Shown piece after piece: positions 12,501-23,602 of a stretch of 64,000 nucleotides of DNA. The position numbers and the translations under genes were made by a program. The first letter of the stretch is position 1. Each line of letters opens with the position of its first letter. Source of the DNA: Anaeramoeba flamelloides (taxonomy: Eukaryota; Metamonada; Anaeramoebidae); contig JANTQA010000042.1 of the NCBI GenBank assembly GCA_027625915.1, positions 2,554,001 to 2,618,000 of the forward strand, given 5' to 3'. The notes under the pieces are model-generated. The model saw nothing but the letters and a program-made list of their open reading frames with translations. It did no database searches and was not told where the DNA came from.

Positions 12501-15500
12501 TAATTTTCAGAAATCAGAAAACAAAAACAACCCCAAACATTTTTATTCTATTATAAAATTGGATTTTTTGCTATTAGAAACCTCAAGTTTGTTAATAAGA
12601 ATGCTTCTCCTTCGGGGCGCATAGGAATAGTTTTATAGTTTTGGAAAAATTACAAATTTAATAAAAAAACTTAAAATATTAAGCATCACTTTTTGCACAT
12701 GTGCTGTATTTTGTGTTTTATGAAAAATATAGTTCAGAAGAGCTATACTTTCAGATCAAACAATATTTACAATAGATCATATTATCAAAGTGTTTTTCTA
12801 CAACCTTCAAGGCCAATCCCCTGATAAAAGAGATCTAATTCAACCAAATTTAAACAAAACAACACCAAAATCCACAACAAACAAATCTTTCAATTTGAAT
12901 AAATACAAAAAAAAAAGCAATAAAAAGGATCAAAAGAGTTTCTAAAAAGCTTTTTTACTGGTGTCTCCACATGTTGACAAAATGAGATATTAAATTTTCA
13001 AATTTTTTTGAAAAAGAAATAAACAAAAAATTTCATTTCATTTTCCTTTTTTCCTTTCGTCAATCGTCTTCAAATTATATCTTGTAATTGGGTGACTTTA
13101 TTTATTTATTTTGATTCTTTTTTGTGATATCTATTGGATGAGATAAAGAATCCTCAATGAAACAAGATATCATATTGAATCAAAAGTTAATTAGCCGATA
13201 TTTTATCTGATTAATATTCTATAAGAACATGCCCAATGACCAAATTATTAGCAAATCAATTCATTTTCAGCAAATTTAATAATGAGAGCAAATTAAATCT
13301 CTAAAAAGATCAATTTTCTTTTATTATATCAAGATCTTTCAATTTTTCTTTCAAAATAGAAGAAATAATATTTTAGAAAACTTTGAATAAAAAATTTCAA
13401 TTATAACTTGGAGAATAACAGTATTATCGAGACATATTCCCCTTTTAAAAATAAACACACTACGGAAAAATTTTCATTTCAACAATAGATAAAAAACGAA
13501 AACAACTGAAAAAAGTTGGAAAACAACACTATAAAAACACTTTTTTCAAAAAACAACTGTAAAAGTTTGAAAACAAAATATTAATTTCAGTCAACAAGGG
13601 TTATTTAACATACTGTATATTGTTAATTGTAAAATAAATGAACAAGAATTTCAGATCTCATACATTTTTTTTTTTTCAATTCTTGCATCTCAAAACCCCT
13701 TTTATTGAAAGTTGAAAGTTCACTCAAAATATAACAGCTTTCCAAAAAACAAACAAACAAGGAAATATTTTATATACTGATAATTGAACATAAAAAGGGA
13801 AAAAATTTTCAACCCCTTTTCCATATTTTTCTGAACTAAATTGAGTTCTCAAAGAAGTAGGTTGCGATTTGTGGTTTCGATCTCTATTTGAAAAAGATAA
13901 ATGAAAATAATAAAAAACGAAGTGAAAACTTTTCCTGCTTATAATTCAAATACCAGCAAAACCAATCCTTAAAGTTCCCAATTAGAAAAGTGAATTCGTT
14001 ATATAAACAAGATTTAAGATGCTGTGAATTGGAAAAGAAATTGAAGAAAGTTTTCGGTCACCTTTCCAAATTCTGTTATTTCAATATTAAACGGGAATAA
14101 TTTTCACTTCATTTTCAATTTTCTTTTTGAAAATGAGCCACAAATTGCAACCTACTTCTTTGGGAACTCTATTTACTGTTTGTTGGAAAATAAATAGAAT
14201 AAAATTTTCTTTCAACTTTCCAAAAAAAGATTAGATAATCAATGTAATATTTCATTTTTTTAATTCCTATTAATCAGTTTAAATTAGGAATTTTCTTTGA
14301 AAGAATTGGGGACTTTTATGATTTTTTTTAATTCTTGGAGTCAGTCGATTTTTTTGGATAGGAGATGAAAATTCAGATCTTTTTATTTGAAAATTAATAG
14401 TACTGATAAATTGCAATTTATATTTGGAAATTTTTACTTGATTTTCCTTTTGAAAATATTATGCTCAAGCTTTGAATAAAGCATTTTATGAAGTCAAGTG
14501 TTAATAAACTCTGTAAAATTAGAAGTTTTTTAAAATATCTTTTGTCCTGAGACTGTTTGAAAAGAAACAGTTCGTGGATTTATCAAAATGGAAATTGAAC
14601 TAAAAATTTTTTGAAATTTATTAGAATTTATCAGTTATGTAGAAAAATATGGAAAAGGGAAGTGAAAATTTTTTCCCATTTAAAATACAAATACCAGTAA
14701 ATAAACAATCAAAAGAAGTTAATAAATCAGTAAAGGCCCTCCTCTTCAAAGAAGAACCGAATAGTATAACTGATTTTATCGAATTAAATCATTGAATTTT
14801 CCTTAGATCTTGAAAAACTTTTTATCAAAAAGAAGAATAAAAATTTTTTACAAAATATAATCTGTTTAATTATAAAAGCAATTACCACAAAAAAAGGTTT
14901 CAAAATTTGAGTTTAATTTTATTTTTGGACTCTCACTATTTCTGCTCGAAAATGTGGTTCTTTTTCAAAAAATTTTATTCGATTATTTTTTGAATCTGTC
15001 AATTTTTACTCAAAGTGTCGAAACCATCAAAGTTTGTTGACACATGCAATTTTAAATGTTTGATCAAAGGTTTTTAGAAAAAACAAAAAACGAATGTTCT
15101 TCAAATTTTGGAGTTTCGAAAGGGTTGAATTTGGTTGGTTTGGTATTATTTTTTTTAAAAAGGAAAATTGTTTTTGCAATAACTTTTTCGGATTGAAATC
15201 GAACAAATGGTTTAGGTTTGTGAAAGGGTAATAATAAAAAAAAAAATAGTCATTGGAAAGGTTTGCAAAGATTTACCTGAAATAATCTCTCGAAAAAATC
15301 TTCTTGCTGTAGTTTCAGTCAATTTTTCATGAGCAACAATAAAGTCAAACAATTCACCATGCTCGAGATATTCTGTAACAATGTACCAATTTTTCTCATC
15401 TTGAAGGAATTCAAGCAACCGAACAATGTGTGGGTGCTCAACTATTTTGAGGATCTTTACTTCTCTGACTAACCTTTCTCTCGCCCCGTTTTCTAATTGC

Positions 15501-15808
15501 ACCTTTTTTTTTTCAAGGCTTTTGACTACAACCTGGAAGAATTTTAAAACGTTTTGAGGATTGAGAGAAGTTCATTTTTGTTGTTTTTTTGGATTTTTTT
15601 TTTTGCAAAAAGAAAAAGATAAAAAAAGTTAATTTATGAAACAAAAAGTGGATGTAAAAAAACAAAGTGTTTGTGAGTTTTTTTTTTTATTTACTTTTCG
15701 GTTTGTGATGAGATGTTTTCCTATTCGAATTTTTCCCAGTCTTGTTTCGTCGATTGTGCTCACAAATTCATAATTTTTTAATGTTTTCTTTGTAAAAGTT
15801 TCTTTCAT
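9511..15808 (-). CDS. AMPK-related (BRSK/MARK-like) Ser/Thr kinase with UBA and KA1 domains, three exons
   Basis: Exons 15808-15695, 15532-15277 and 11588-9511 join with matching phases (0, 1) to 815 residues. Both introns are GT-AG (162 bp and 3,688 bp). Visible kinase landmarks are the VAIK-type lysine in VVVK (K42), HRDLKPEN (D137), DFG (D155), and the T-loop LETPCGSPHY with T170 at the LKB1-type site. GALPF and the HTWF ending also match BRSK/SAD and AMPK relatives. A UBA-like segment (LEDMEEIGF...NTATYFLFY, about 296-332) follows, then a 370-residue Asn/Lys-rich linker. The last 100 residues look like KA1 (KPPKVILNHTIQVLKNL, then VRFQRLIGDIWKFQTFW), a membrane-binding and autoinhibitory module. 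The glycine loop is degenerate: TIDETRLGKI, where relatives have TLGxGxFGKV. The start is the first ATG in frame; a three-codon upstream frame overlaps it. Confidence 0.88.
12334..12670. repeat. Perfect 140 bp inverted repeat with 57 bp spacer (fold-back)
   Basis: The arms are 12334-12473 and 12531-12670. I read them as identical reverse complements over their whole length, including the relatively GC-rich core CCTATGCGCCCCGAAGGAG. Weaker complementarity continues outside the arms. There is no coding sequence. The element lies in the second kinase intron, so the unspliced transcript could form a long hairpin. It may be a fold-back transposon or a recent inverted duplication. Confidence 0.9.
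13843..14169. mobile_element. Short element with about 32 bp terminal inverted repeats
   Basis: The left end GAGTTCTCAAAGAAGTAGG, followed by TTGCGATTTGTGG, is matched at the right end by CCACAAATTGCAACC, then TACTTCTTTGGGAACTC. The pairing has two or so mismatches. The 327 bp carry no gene. Inside lies ATAATTCAAATACCAGC, a motif also found at 14680, 20850, 26370 and 57415, which suggests a shared dispersed family. Confidence 0.65.
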
Positions 15809-16552
15809 TGTTTCATAAACAAAGAAAGAAAGGAATTATTTGAGTGAGAAGGAGTAAAAATGAAAAAAAATTAGTGAACTTTTTTAAAAATAATAATTAT
15901 TTTTCTTTGAGATCAATTTTTTGTTATTGACCTTTGAATAGTTTTGAAATTTTTCAAATTATGTATTTCTTAAATTTTGAAAAAGAATCTTGAATTTGGA
16001 AGCTTTAAACTCAATTACAAAAAAATTTTTTAGAATTAATAAAAATCAAGAAAAATTTTTAATCGATCTAAAAAGTGAAAAAAAAATAGAAAAGAAATCT
16101 TATGCCTATAATCTCAAACTCTGTTTTAAATACTCTTTTCAGAAAGTAATTATTTTGTAAATAGTTTTGTATTTTCTCATTTTTTAAAAAGTTCAAAATT
16201 CCAAAATATTTTCAAATTATTTCCAAAAAAATTTTTTACAAAGAAAAAAAAGATCTTAATTTCTATGAAGGAAGGAAACATGACAAAGTTTTAAAATAAC
16301 ACTCTACCAAACAATTAACATAATTCCATTCAATGACAATAAAATATATAAAATTGAAAAAAATTAATATAGTTCAATTTGTAGCTTACAATTGTACTCT
16401 AATTTAAGCAAAAAAAACAATTCCAGAGCAGTTCTAAATATTTTTTACATATACTTTGACAAGTTTATAATCATGTTAAAATTTGAATTTGTACTTGTTA
16501 ATCCCTTAAAGTCATTTTTTTTTATAATTTTCAACCAAAGAACGATTTGACT
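15809..16552. other. Kinase 5' flank, AT-rich, no other feature
   Basis: This is the region upstream of the kinase start codon. It is T- and A-tract rich. No gene, RNA or repeat can be supported before the nested transposon block that begins at 16553. Confidence 0.45.
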
Positions 16553-16593
16553 GTTGTGAAAAAAAGTTCAACACGATTTTTTATTGTTAACAT

Positions 16594-17297
16594 CAAGACA
16601 AGGAAAATTTTTTCAAAAAAAAATCTCTAAAATTTTGAATTTTTGAAATACACTCATTTAATAAACATTATTATACATAACAAATTTCAAAAAGGTTTAC
16701 AACTTTAATAGATATTACTAGGAATTGAAAAAAAAAATAAAATTTTTCAGTAATATTTTTTTCATTTTTAATTGTAAAAATTTTGATTTTTTTAACTGAC
16801 TTTGTTGAGAGATAATTTCCAAGTATTTTTTTAATAGTGTAAAAAGAAACATATTTTTCAATTTTAAAATAAAACCAAATATTTCAATCAAAAGATATTG
16901 CTAAATTAAATTGAAAATCTGGTTTTTTATCTATTTTTGGAATATTTTTTATCATTTTCTTTTTTTCCATGTTTGAGTTTTTATATACATTCCCTGTTTT
17001 TTTTACTGTAAATTGCTTTAACATTTATATTTTTTTTAATCTTAATGTTAAATCAAAAATTAATTCATTGTAACTAATTTCAAATAAAAAAATACCCCAA
17101 AAATAAGTGTTTTTTTAAAAAGTTGGGAATTTTGAAAAGGGGGGTATACGGATTTTCATGAGTTTAAGAGCTATCCTTTTTATATTACATAAAATTATGA
17201 TAACTTTTAAAAAAATAATTTATGATAGAAGTATAACTGAAATCCAATTTATAGTTTTGGTTAACTTTAATTTCGGTGTTTAAATTTTCCTTGTAGT
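16594..17297. mobile_element. CACTA-end non-autonomous element, copy 1
   Basis: The left end ACAAGGAAAATTTT has lost its first bases; the right end is AAATTTTCCTTGTAGT. It matches the copy at 62197-62900 over about 700 bp at roughly nine bases in ten by eye, for example AAATACACTCAT, TTCCATGTTTGAGTTTTTA and AAAATTATGATAACTTT. There is no coding sequence. The terminal motif resembles the CACTA (En/Spm) superfamily ends known from plants; that link is by motif only. Confidence 0.75.
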
Positions 17298-17376
17298 AAT
17301 TAATAGAACCTGGAAATGAAAAATAAAATCAATAAAAAGAAAAAACCAATTAACTTTGAATAATAACCTAATATAT

Positions 17377-17908
17377 TAAACCCCATTCCAAAAATTTGCA
17401 CACCCAAAATCAAAAATATACAAAATAAAACCCAATTTATTGTATTTTTACAAATTTAATATAAAACAATGTTTAAGTTGCCTAGTATTAATGTTTTAAT
17501 ATGTAATCATTTTAATCCAAATAAAAGAAAAAAATATAAAACAAAAAAAAATAGAAACAGGTGTGTCCAAAATAATGAAACGAGCGGAACAAAAAATGTA
17601 TTGGTAAATTTGTTGAAATTTCATAAATAATTGTTGATCGATCAAATGTTAAGATACCATCTACCAATTGTATATTATTTTCCAATTTAACAAAATCAAC
17701 ACTAACCTTTTATCAACCATTAAAAAAAAATCCCGAGATCTAACCAAACAGATTACGTAACTTGAAAAAAGGAAATGAAAACAAAACAAAAAAGACAAAA
17801 AATAAAATTGTTTGTAAAATCAAAATCCTTTCCAAATTGAATGTAAAGTGTAGTAATGATGTTCTTTCCACTGTTTAAACTGTGTCCAAAATTTTGGAAT
17901 CTAGTTTA
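17377..17908. mobile_element. Non-autonomous Tc1/mariner-like element, copy 1
   Basis: TA, then AACCCCATTCCAAAAATTTG at the left; GTGTCCAAAATTTTGGAATC, then TAGTTTA at the right. The flanking DNA rejoins perfectly with one TA removed when compared with the uninterrupted family 6 copy, so the TA target duplication is directly visible. The 530 bp interior is non-coding and contains GATCGATCAAATG, shared with the copies at 30717-31247 and about 40010-40345. Confidence 0.88.
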
Positions 17909-18210
17909 TTTTCAATCAACCCAACAAATACAATTTAAATCTACTTTCATATAGAAATTTTTTATGTGGCTTTGGAGATCTCAAAAATAGTCACATTTTT
18001 AATAAATTTTTAATAATTGTTCAATCAAAGAAAAAACCCATACCAAAAGATTGTAATAAAAAAAACTGTTATTGTGCTGAATACTTCATTTTGTCTTTAT
18101 TTATTTAGTCTTTTTTTAATTGATTTTACTTTGAATTTTCAGGTTATATTCATATTACCAATGAAAAATCCTGTTGAACTGTTTTTCCCCCTTTCCCTTT
18201 TTTTCCACAA

Positions 18211-20158
18211 TGGTTAATTAATTATTATTATTTATTTTTTTTTATCTTTCTTGAAATGTTTTTGGAACTTATTTTTTATTAATAAAAAAAATAAACCACC
18301 TTTATTGGTATTTTTCCTAAATCATCAAATATATTTTCTGGATAAGTTTTTTTAAATTTCAATAAATCAAAATATATCTTTATTTTTGCACTTTTAAACT
18401 ATCTTGAATTTATTTAAAATTTTTTTCGAAACATTTACTCAATTACAACTCAGCAATTTTTTAAGATATATATAAATTAAAAAATCAAACAAATATATCT
18501 ATTACTTTTCCAATCTTTAAAAATCATTATTTTGTTAATTTTTAAAAATTCTTGAATTCATAATCATTATTCTTTTAAACTTGTATAGTGATATATTTAT
18601 CATTTTTATTTCAATTCCAGATTTGTTTAAAATAAAATATACCATTAGTGGGAATTGTGAGATTCTATCAGATAAGATTTAAATTACAAATCATGATATT
18701 GGTCGACATACACGTATTAAAAATGAATTCTAATTTGTAATTTTAATATTTTCAACTAATTTTAAAAGATTTTCGAATTATAAAAATAAATATTTGGATA
18801 ATTACAAAGAACTTTAAAAAAAAAAAAAACAATTAATTTTGAAAAATAAAATCAAAAGAAACAAATAAAAGTAATTTTCAAAGTAAAAAATAAGTTTCTT
18901 TTGGTGACAAGATTTGGTTGGCAGGTTGGCTTAAATATTTACATCGATAATAATAATTAATTTTGGAATAATCCTTGAATCCCAACTCATTATCATATTA
19001 GATTTACAAATAATAAAAATACCCAGAATAATAGATTCTATACAAGTCATTTCAATGTTTTTAATACTCTCCAGTTTAAACAATAGCTTGATATAGTCAT
19101 TTTTTAAAAACTATAGTTCTGTTGAAATTCAAAATATTTCATAAAAAGGTTTAAACATAAAAGGATAGATCTAAAGATTGTAAATCTTTTCTTACTTGTT
19201 TTTATTTTTTTATCGATGTCAGAACTTATTGGTCCTTTTAAATTTTTAATTAAGTTCAATTAGGATAAGAGTATCTTATATCAGAAGCCAGAACTTTAAC
19301 ATTTTTATACATTTACAATTAGATCTGAAAACTATATTGTTTATTTAGTTGTAGTTTTGATTTGATTTTGGTTCATTGAAAGTTTTTATCTTTAAAACAA
19401 TTTATTAAATTTTTTTCCAACTTAAATTAAAATTTTACCATAGAGTGTTGAGAGAAGAACAAAAGTTAAGACATTTAATATTTTCCAAAGTCAATCCAAT
19501 AAATCAGCTTAACATTCTATTATGGCATTTAATTTTACATGTGAAAAAAAAAAAAGTAATAAATTGATTTTCAACATGTACTTTCAATCCTAAAAAGCAA
19601 CTATACACATCCAAAGTAAAATTTGTTTGTTTTCTGAATCTTCTTGGATTATGTAAAATAGTGAAAATTTTGATTTTAGGGTGGATACTCCCTTAAAGCC
19701 AAATCAAAAAACTACAATACCCACAATTCTTAGTTGCCAATAATACATCACACAATACAATTTGTTTCAAAATAAATGGAACAAAATTTTCATTCAGCTT
19801 TCCCAAAAAAGATTGTATAAAATCATGTAACATTTCAAATGTTTTTTTTAATTCCGAGAAGAAGCTTTAAATTATTAATTTCCTTTTAGAGAATTGCAGA
19901 ACTTTGGTGATTTATTGATTTTAATTCTTCATGGTAAAGTGATTTTTTCGTAAAGTTGGATGAAAATTTTGATCTTTTTATTTTGCAAGTAACAGTAGAG
20001 GTAAAATTAATTTTTGATAAAATATCATTTCTAATTGGTTTTGAAAAGATCTTTGGCTTTTTCTGTAACTAGCAATCATGAAAAAAATGTAATATTTCAG
20101 TATTGAAAAAAAGAGATTTGCTGAAATATCGTCAATTGTTAAAATAAAGTGAAACTTT
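18211..20158. other. Repeat-rich intergenic stretch without genes
   Basis: Two diverged dispersed repeats are visible. About 19440-19765 matches about 23640-23970 on the opposite strand, sharing ACAATACCCACAATTCTTAG and ACATTCTATTATGGCAT. About 19785-19975 carries the ATTTTCATTCAGCTTTCC motif of another family. No gene is supported. Confidence 0.55.
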
Positions 20159-20659
20159 TTAAGGATTATTGGAATTTTATTCCCAGTGGCTATTACTTTT
20201 ATACCCACAACACGAATTATGAACTCAAAAGAATGTTCAGTTAATAGATCTTGTTAAAATGTAAAATTTAGGTTTTTTTGAGGAAGGCAAAAAAAATTTA
20301 CTTTCCAAATCCAAAATTTTTCACTCAAAATTTTTGACTTCCAAAATGATATTGGGAAAATGTCACTCCACTTTATATTGAAGTATGTTAGAGTTGGTGG
20401 CGAGTGTAGCCACCAATTTGAAAAGAAAGTGGAGTGACATTTTCCCAATATCGAAAAAAATAGCTTTTTATTTTTGCCTTGCTTTGTTGGGATTTTTCGA
20501 AAAGTTTTTGGATCAATAACTGATTTTAGTCAAAATCTTAAATTGCTAAAAATTGACAATATTTAACTTTCCCTCAATTCACTATATTTTAAAGGTCTTA
20601 ATCTATTTACTGCTTTGTATTTCAATACTCACAGAGCATAAAATTCAGATTGTCCTTAA
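20159..20659. mobile_element. TTAA-flanked 501 bp element with conserved hairpin (family 3), copy 1
   Basis: It begins TTAAGGATTA and ends TGTCCTTAA. A second copy at 60761-61262 matches from end to end at about 90% or more by eye. At 20348-20452 lies a hairpin with a perfect 27 bp stem (GATATTGGGAAAATGTCACT and on) and an inner GGTGGC/GCCACC stem. No protein is encoded in it, since the apparent frame across the hairpin is just the palindrome read through. Confidence 0.8.
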
Positions 20660-21187
20660 AATTTCTTATCAAAGTCCAATAAGGAAGCTTAATTAAAATT
20701 TCAAAAAAACGTAATTAATTATTGGGTTTGTGGGGATAAAGTCCTTTAATTCAACTAATAAGTAAAAAATATTTGGGAGATTGGAACAAAATTATTCAAT
20801 TGTTAATTGGAAAATCATAGCAAAAGGAAAATTGTTTTCCTCTTTATTATTCAAACGCCAGCAGATGGAATATTTAAATATATTTCAAACCATATCAGAA
20901 TAAGTTCGTTACCTTTCCTTTTCCGTTAAAAGTAAATAACAGACAATTATGAGTTTTACATCAACTGAATTTCGAATCAAATAATTTAAAAAAGATAAAA
21001 ATAAATAGAAAAATAATTTTAAAAAAAGTAGCTTGTTATTGGGATAATTATTTCCAAGAAAGGTACAATCGATGTAATGATAAAAAAATAAAACACGTTA
21101 TTAATCACTAAACAATTGTGTCATTGGGAAATTGGTCACTTTCTTGTAAAACAGGTTATTTGACAATAAGAAAAAAAATTTTTCATT

Positions 21188-22027
21188 CTAATCACTAAGA
21201 CTAAAACCATCTGAAGATTGCAAAACAGACGAATAGGTTGCGCCAAGATTGGAATTTGAGCTCAAGTTGCTATTCGAGAGATCAGAATCATCATCCTTGA
21301 AAGATATTTTTTTTTTTTTTTTTAAAAAACAGTCCCAAAAATTGGCTCTTTCCACGATCCAAGGATCTAAAATAAAGAAAACCAAGATCATTAACCCTGT
21401 CCAGCACCAAGTCGAAGGGAATACGTTTGTATCAAAAACCAAATAGGAGACAATCAGGGTGACGAAATATGGTAGCATTACGTTTAATAGAGCACGTAGC
21501 GGACGATAAAACATAAGAGGTATTGCACTCATTGTGAAATAATTATAGGAAGAGGGCAAAAGTCTGTCGTTCTGATATTGCCAATTCCAATTCAAATTGT
21601 CATACTCGCCACTTAAACTTGAACAATTCTTCTGCGACCCAACCTTGTACCATTTGTAAGAATAGCTGTAGATGAAAAAAAAAAGATCTAATGCAGCTAT
21701 TGAAGTTGACAATTGGAATTTTGATTTTTGTTTCCTTTTTATCGATGAGAATAAGCAATATAAATTGATCCCAAGAGGCTGCATACGGGTCACAAAATAT
21801 GTCATTGACGTGAAAAAGACATTCATTCTTGGGCACTTCCCCCCAAAGTCCCCTGATTCTGGAATCGTGATCCATAGAAAGATTTCACTAAATTCGATTA
21901 AAAAGATTAACAAAAAGAAGATTGCAAAGCACCGATCACGCTTGCTGTAATTTCGGTACCACAAAAAGATTATACCAACCAATTCAATAACGGAAAATAT
22001 TATCGAGACTTCAAGACTCCAACACAT
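21188..22027 (-). CDS. Polytopic membrane protein of the MCW-starting family, function unknown
   Basis: The protein has 279 residues in a single exon, with ATG at 22027 and TAG at 21190-21188. It begins MCWSLEVSIIFSVIELVGII, with the first membrane span almost at the N-terminus. About seven hydrophobic spans follow (near 25-50, 65-85, 105-130, 160-180, 180-205 and 205-225 besides the first), separated by short loops rich in Trp, Tyr and Lys. A STWCWTG motif lies in the last loop. The C-terminal 45 residues are a soluble, Ser- and Asp-rich tail after a poly-Lys patch, so the tail is probably cytosolic and phosphorylatable. From memory, small seven-span proteins starting MCW(N/S)xE(V/I)S occur in many protists and some large DNA viruses, with no assigned function. 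The membrane topology is clear; the family link is moderate. Confidence 0.8.
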   Translation of the reverse strand: MCWSLEVSIIFSVIELVGIIFLWYRNYSKRDRCFAIFFLLIFLIEFSEIFLWITIPESGDFGGKCPRMNVFFTSMTYFVTRMQPLGINLYCLFSSIKRKQKSKFQLSTSIAALDLFFFIYSYSYKWYKVGSQKNCSSLSGEYDNLNWNWQYQNDRLLPSSYNYFTMSAIPLMFYRPLRALLNVMLPYFVTLIVSYLVFDTNVFPSTWCWTGLMILVFFILDPWIVERANFWDCFLKKKKKISFKDDDSDLSNSNLSSNSNLGATYSSVLQSSDGFSLSD

Positions 22028-22987
22028 TTTTGTACTTTGTATAAAAAAGTTAAAAAGGAAAAATAAAATTACTTAATTTTTTTTGAATTTTTACTTTCTC
22101 TGAAAAAAGAATTAGCATTTTAAATATATTTTGTTGAAGGCACAGAGGTGTAAAAATGAAAATGGAAGATCCTAAAACTTATTAAAAAAGGTTTTTTCTA
22201 CTTTTGAAATGAAAACTATTTTTTAATAACCACTGACAAATCCGAAAATAGTAAAATAAATAGTTTAGAGTGTGATTTCCAATCATTTGAATATCTGGAG
22301 TACAACTTTCAAAACAGCTTTTTACAAAGAATGTTTTGAAGATCAGCTAATTACACAAAGTTTCTTCAGTTTTGAACCAATAATATACTTGCTCAAAAAC
22401 TGTGAAAAAATATTGTTATAAATTTAAAAATCAAGTAAACGTTTTGATAAAATACTTTATTTGGATTTATTAGGATAAGGTTGGTAATCGACTTGTGATA
22501 ATTTGACTTTGATCAGCAAGAATGAAAAAAATTGAGATTGTTCGATATGATATGAGATGATATTGAGCAAGTTGGAAGAACGACGAATAATATAATCTTA
22601 GAACCAGAACAATATAATATTTTTATTTTTAAAAAAGAATTATAAATGAGGAAGATTGAACAAATAAAACAATATGAAATCCTTTTTATTTTTGGAACTC
22701 ATAATCTAATTTAGCACCATAAAGAACATCAAAAAAAAAAAGCAAACAACAAAGATATAAAAACAAAATAAACTAAATTTATTATTTTTCAAGGATTCTT
22801 TGAAGAACTTATTCTTAAAAGGATCTCATTTTCTACCAATAGAATCATTGAAAATAGTAAAGGCAAATACTATTTTCGTTCTACTGGGGTCCAAATATGG
22901 TTTATATTCTACACAGATATAAAATAGATCACCCAACTTTCTAATAATCTCTGTTTCCACTATTATTTTAAACAATTGTCAAGAAAT

Positions 22988-23008
22988 CCCCCCCACCCCC
23001 CCCACCCC
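22988..23008 (-). other. C7-A-C8-A-C4 tract, potential G-quadruplex on the minus strand
   Basis: Twenty-one bases contain 19 C and two A, in a region otherwise almost lacking GC. The complementary strand offers G4, G8 and G7 runs separated by single T, enough for four G tracts of three or more with one-base loops. The base order is plain; structure formation is inferred. Confidence 0.8.
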
Positions 23009-23312
23009 GAGACAATTAATTATACAATCCCACATTTTCTGAGTGTTGTTACCTGTGATCGATTTTAAACTTTCTTTTAAAATTTGCCTTACTTGAAATA
23101 GTCAAAGAAAATTTTTTTTTTAGAAATAGTAAAAATTTCGAAGAAAAAAAAACATTTAAAAATATTATCTCTCCCATATCAAGAAATAATACAAACACTC
23201 AACCAATTCAACATAAATAAAAAAAACAACTAGAATTCAGAAGAAAAAATTGAACTTAAAATATATCTCTTGAAATATACTGTTAATCATAAATTAAAAA
23301 GATCTATATTGT

Positions 23313-23602
23313 TTCATTCAGCTTTCCAAAAAAAAAAAACACCAAAGGATTAAAATAAATAACCAAAGCCACCCAATTCAATGAAGGAAATTAGTAATTT
23401 AAGCTTCTGTTCAGAGAATTAAAACTTTAAAAAATTTGATATTTTGCTTTCCCAAAAAAATCACCCCCCCAAGAATTCAAATTAATCAACAAAAAAACCA
23501 ATTATAAAAGAGAAATTAATAAATCAAAATTCTTTTAACAATTAAAAAATTTGAAATTTAACATTATTTTTATAAATCTTTTTTTTGGAAAGCTGAATGA
23601 AA
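23313..23602. mobile_element. Short inverted-repeat element with ATTCAGCTTTCC ends
   Basis: The left end TTTCATTCAGCTTTCCAAAA is the reverse complement of the right end TTTTTTGGAAAGCTGAATGA. The 290 bp between are non-coding, with a second copy of GCTTTCCCAAAAAAATC in the middle. Related copies or fragments lie at about 14205, 19785, 50236 and 55233-55420. Confidence 0.65.

Larger units (their letters stand above)
11589..15276 (-). other. 3.7 kb intron of the kinase gene, filled with repeats
   Basis: The donor is G|GTAAATC at 15277/15276 and the acceptor is ACATAG|GG at 11589/11588. Splicing splits the Gly codon of SGIEYCHKLG, exactly where kinases carry this run. The intron is over 20 times longer than the gene's first intron. 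It contains the perfect 140 bp inverted repeat at 12334-12670, a terminal-inverted-repeat element at 13843-14169, and fragments of dispersed repeats at about 14205-14375 and 14657-14700. Confidence 0.85.
16553..18210. mobile_element. Family 6 element interrupted by two other transposons
   Basis: The ends are GTTGTGAAAAAAAGTTCAAC at the left and its diverged complement, CTTTTTTTCCACAA, at the right. The segments outside the two insertions match the uninterrupted copy at 26819-27249 read on the opposite strand, including the AATGAAAAATAAAATCAATA block and the AACAAATACAATTTAAATCT block. It was split first or second by the CACTA-end element (16594-17297) and by the Tc1/mariner-like element (17377-17908). 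Confidence 0.75.

Noticed and set aside
20254-20448. 64-codon frame on the minus strand with CHSTFFSNWWLHSPP
   Set aside because: It reads across the palindromic hairpin of the family 3 element; the other copy does not conserve it as a protein.
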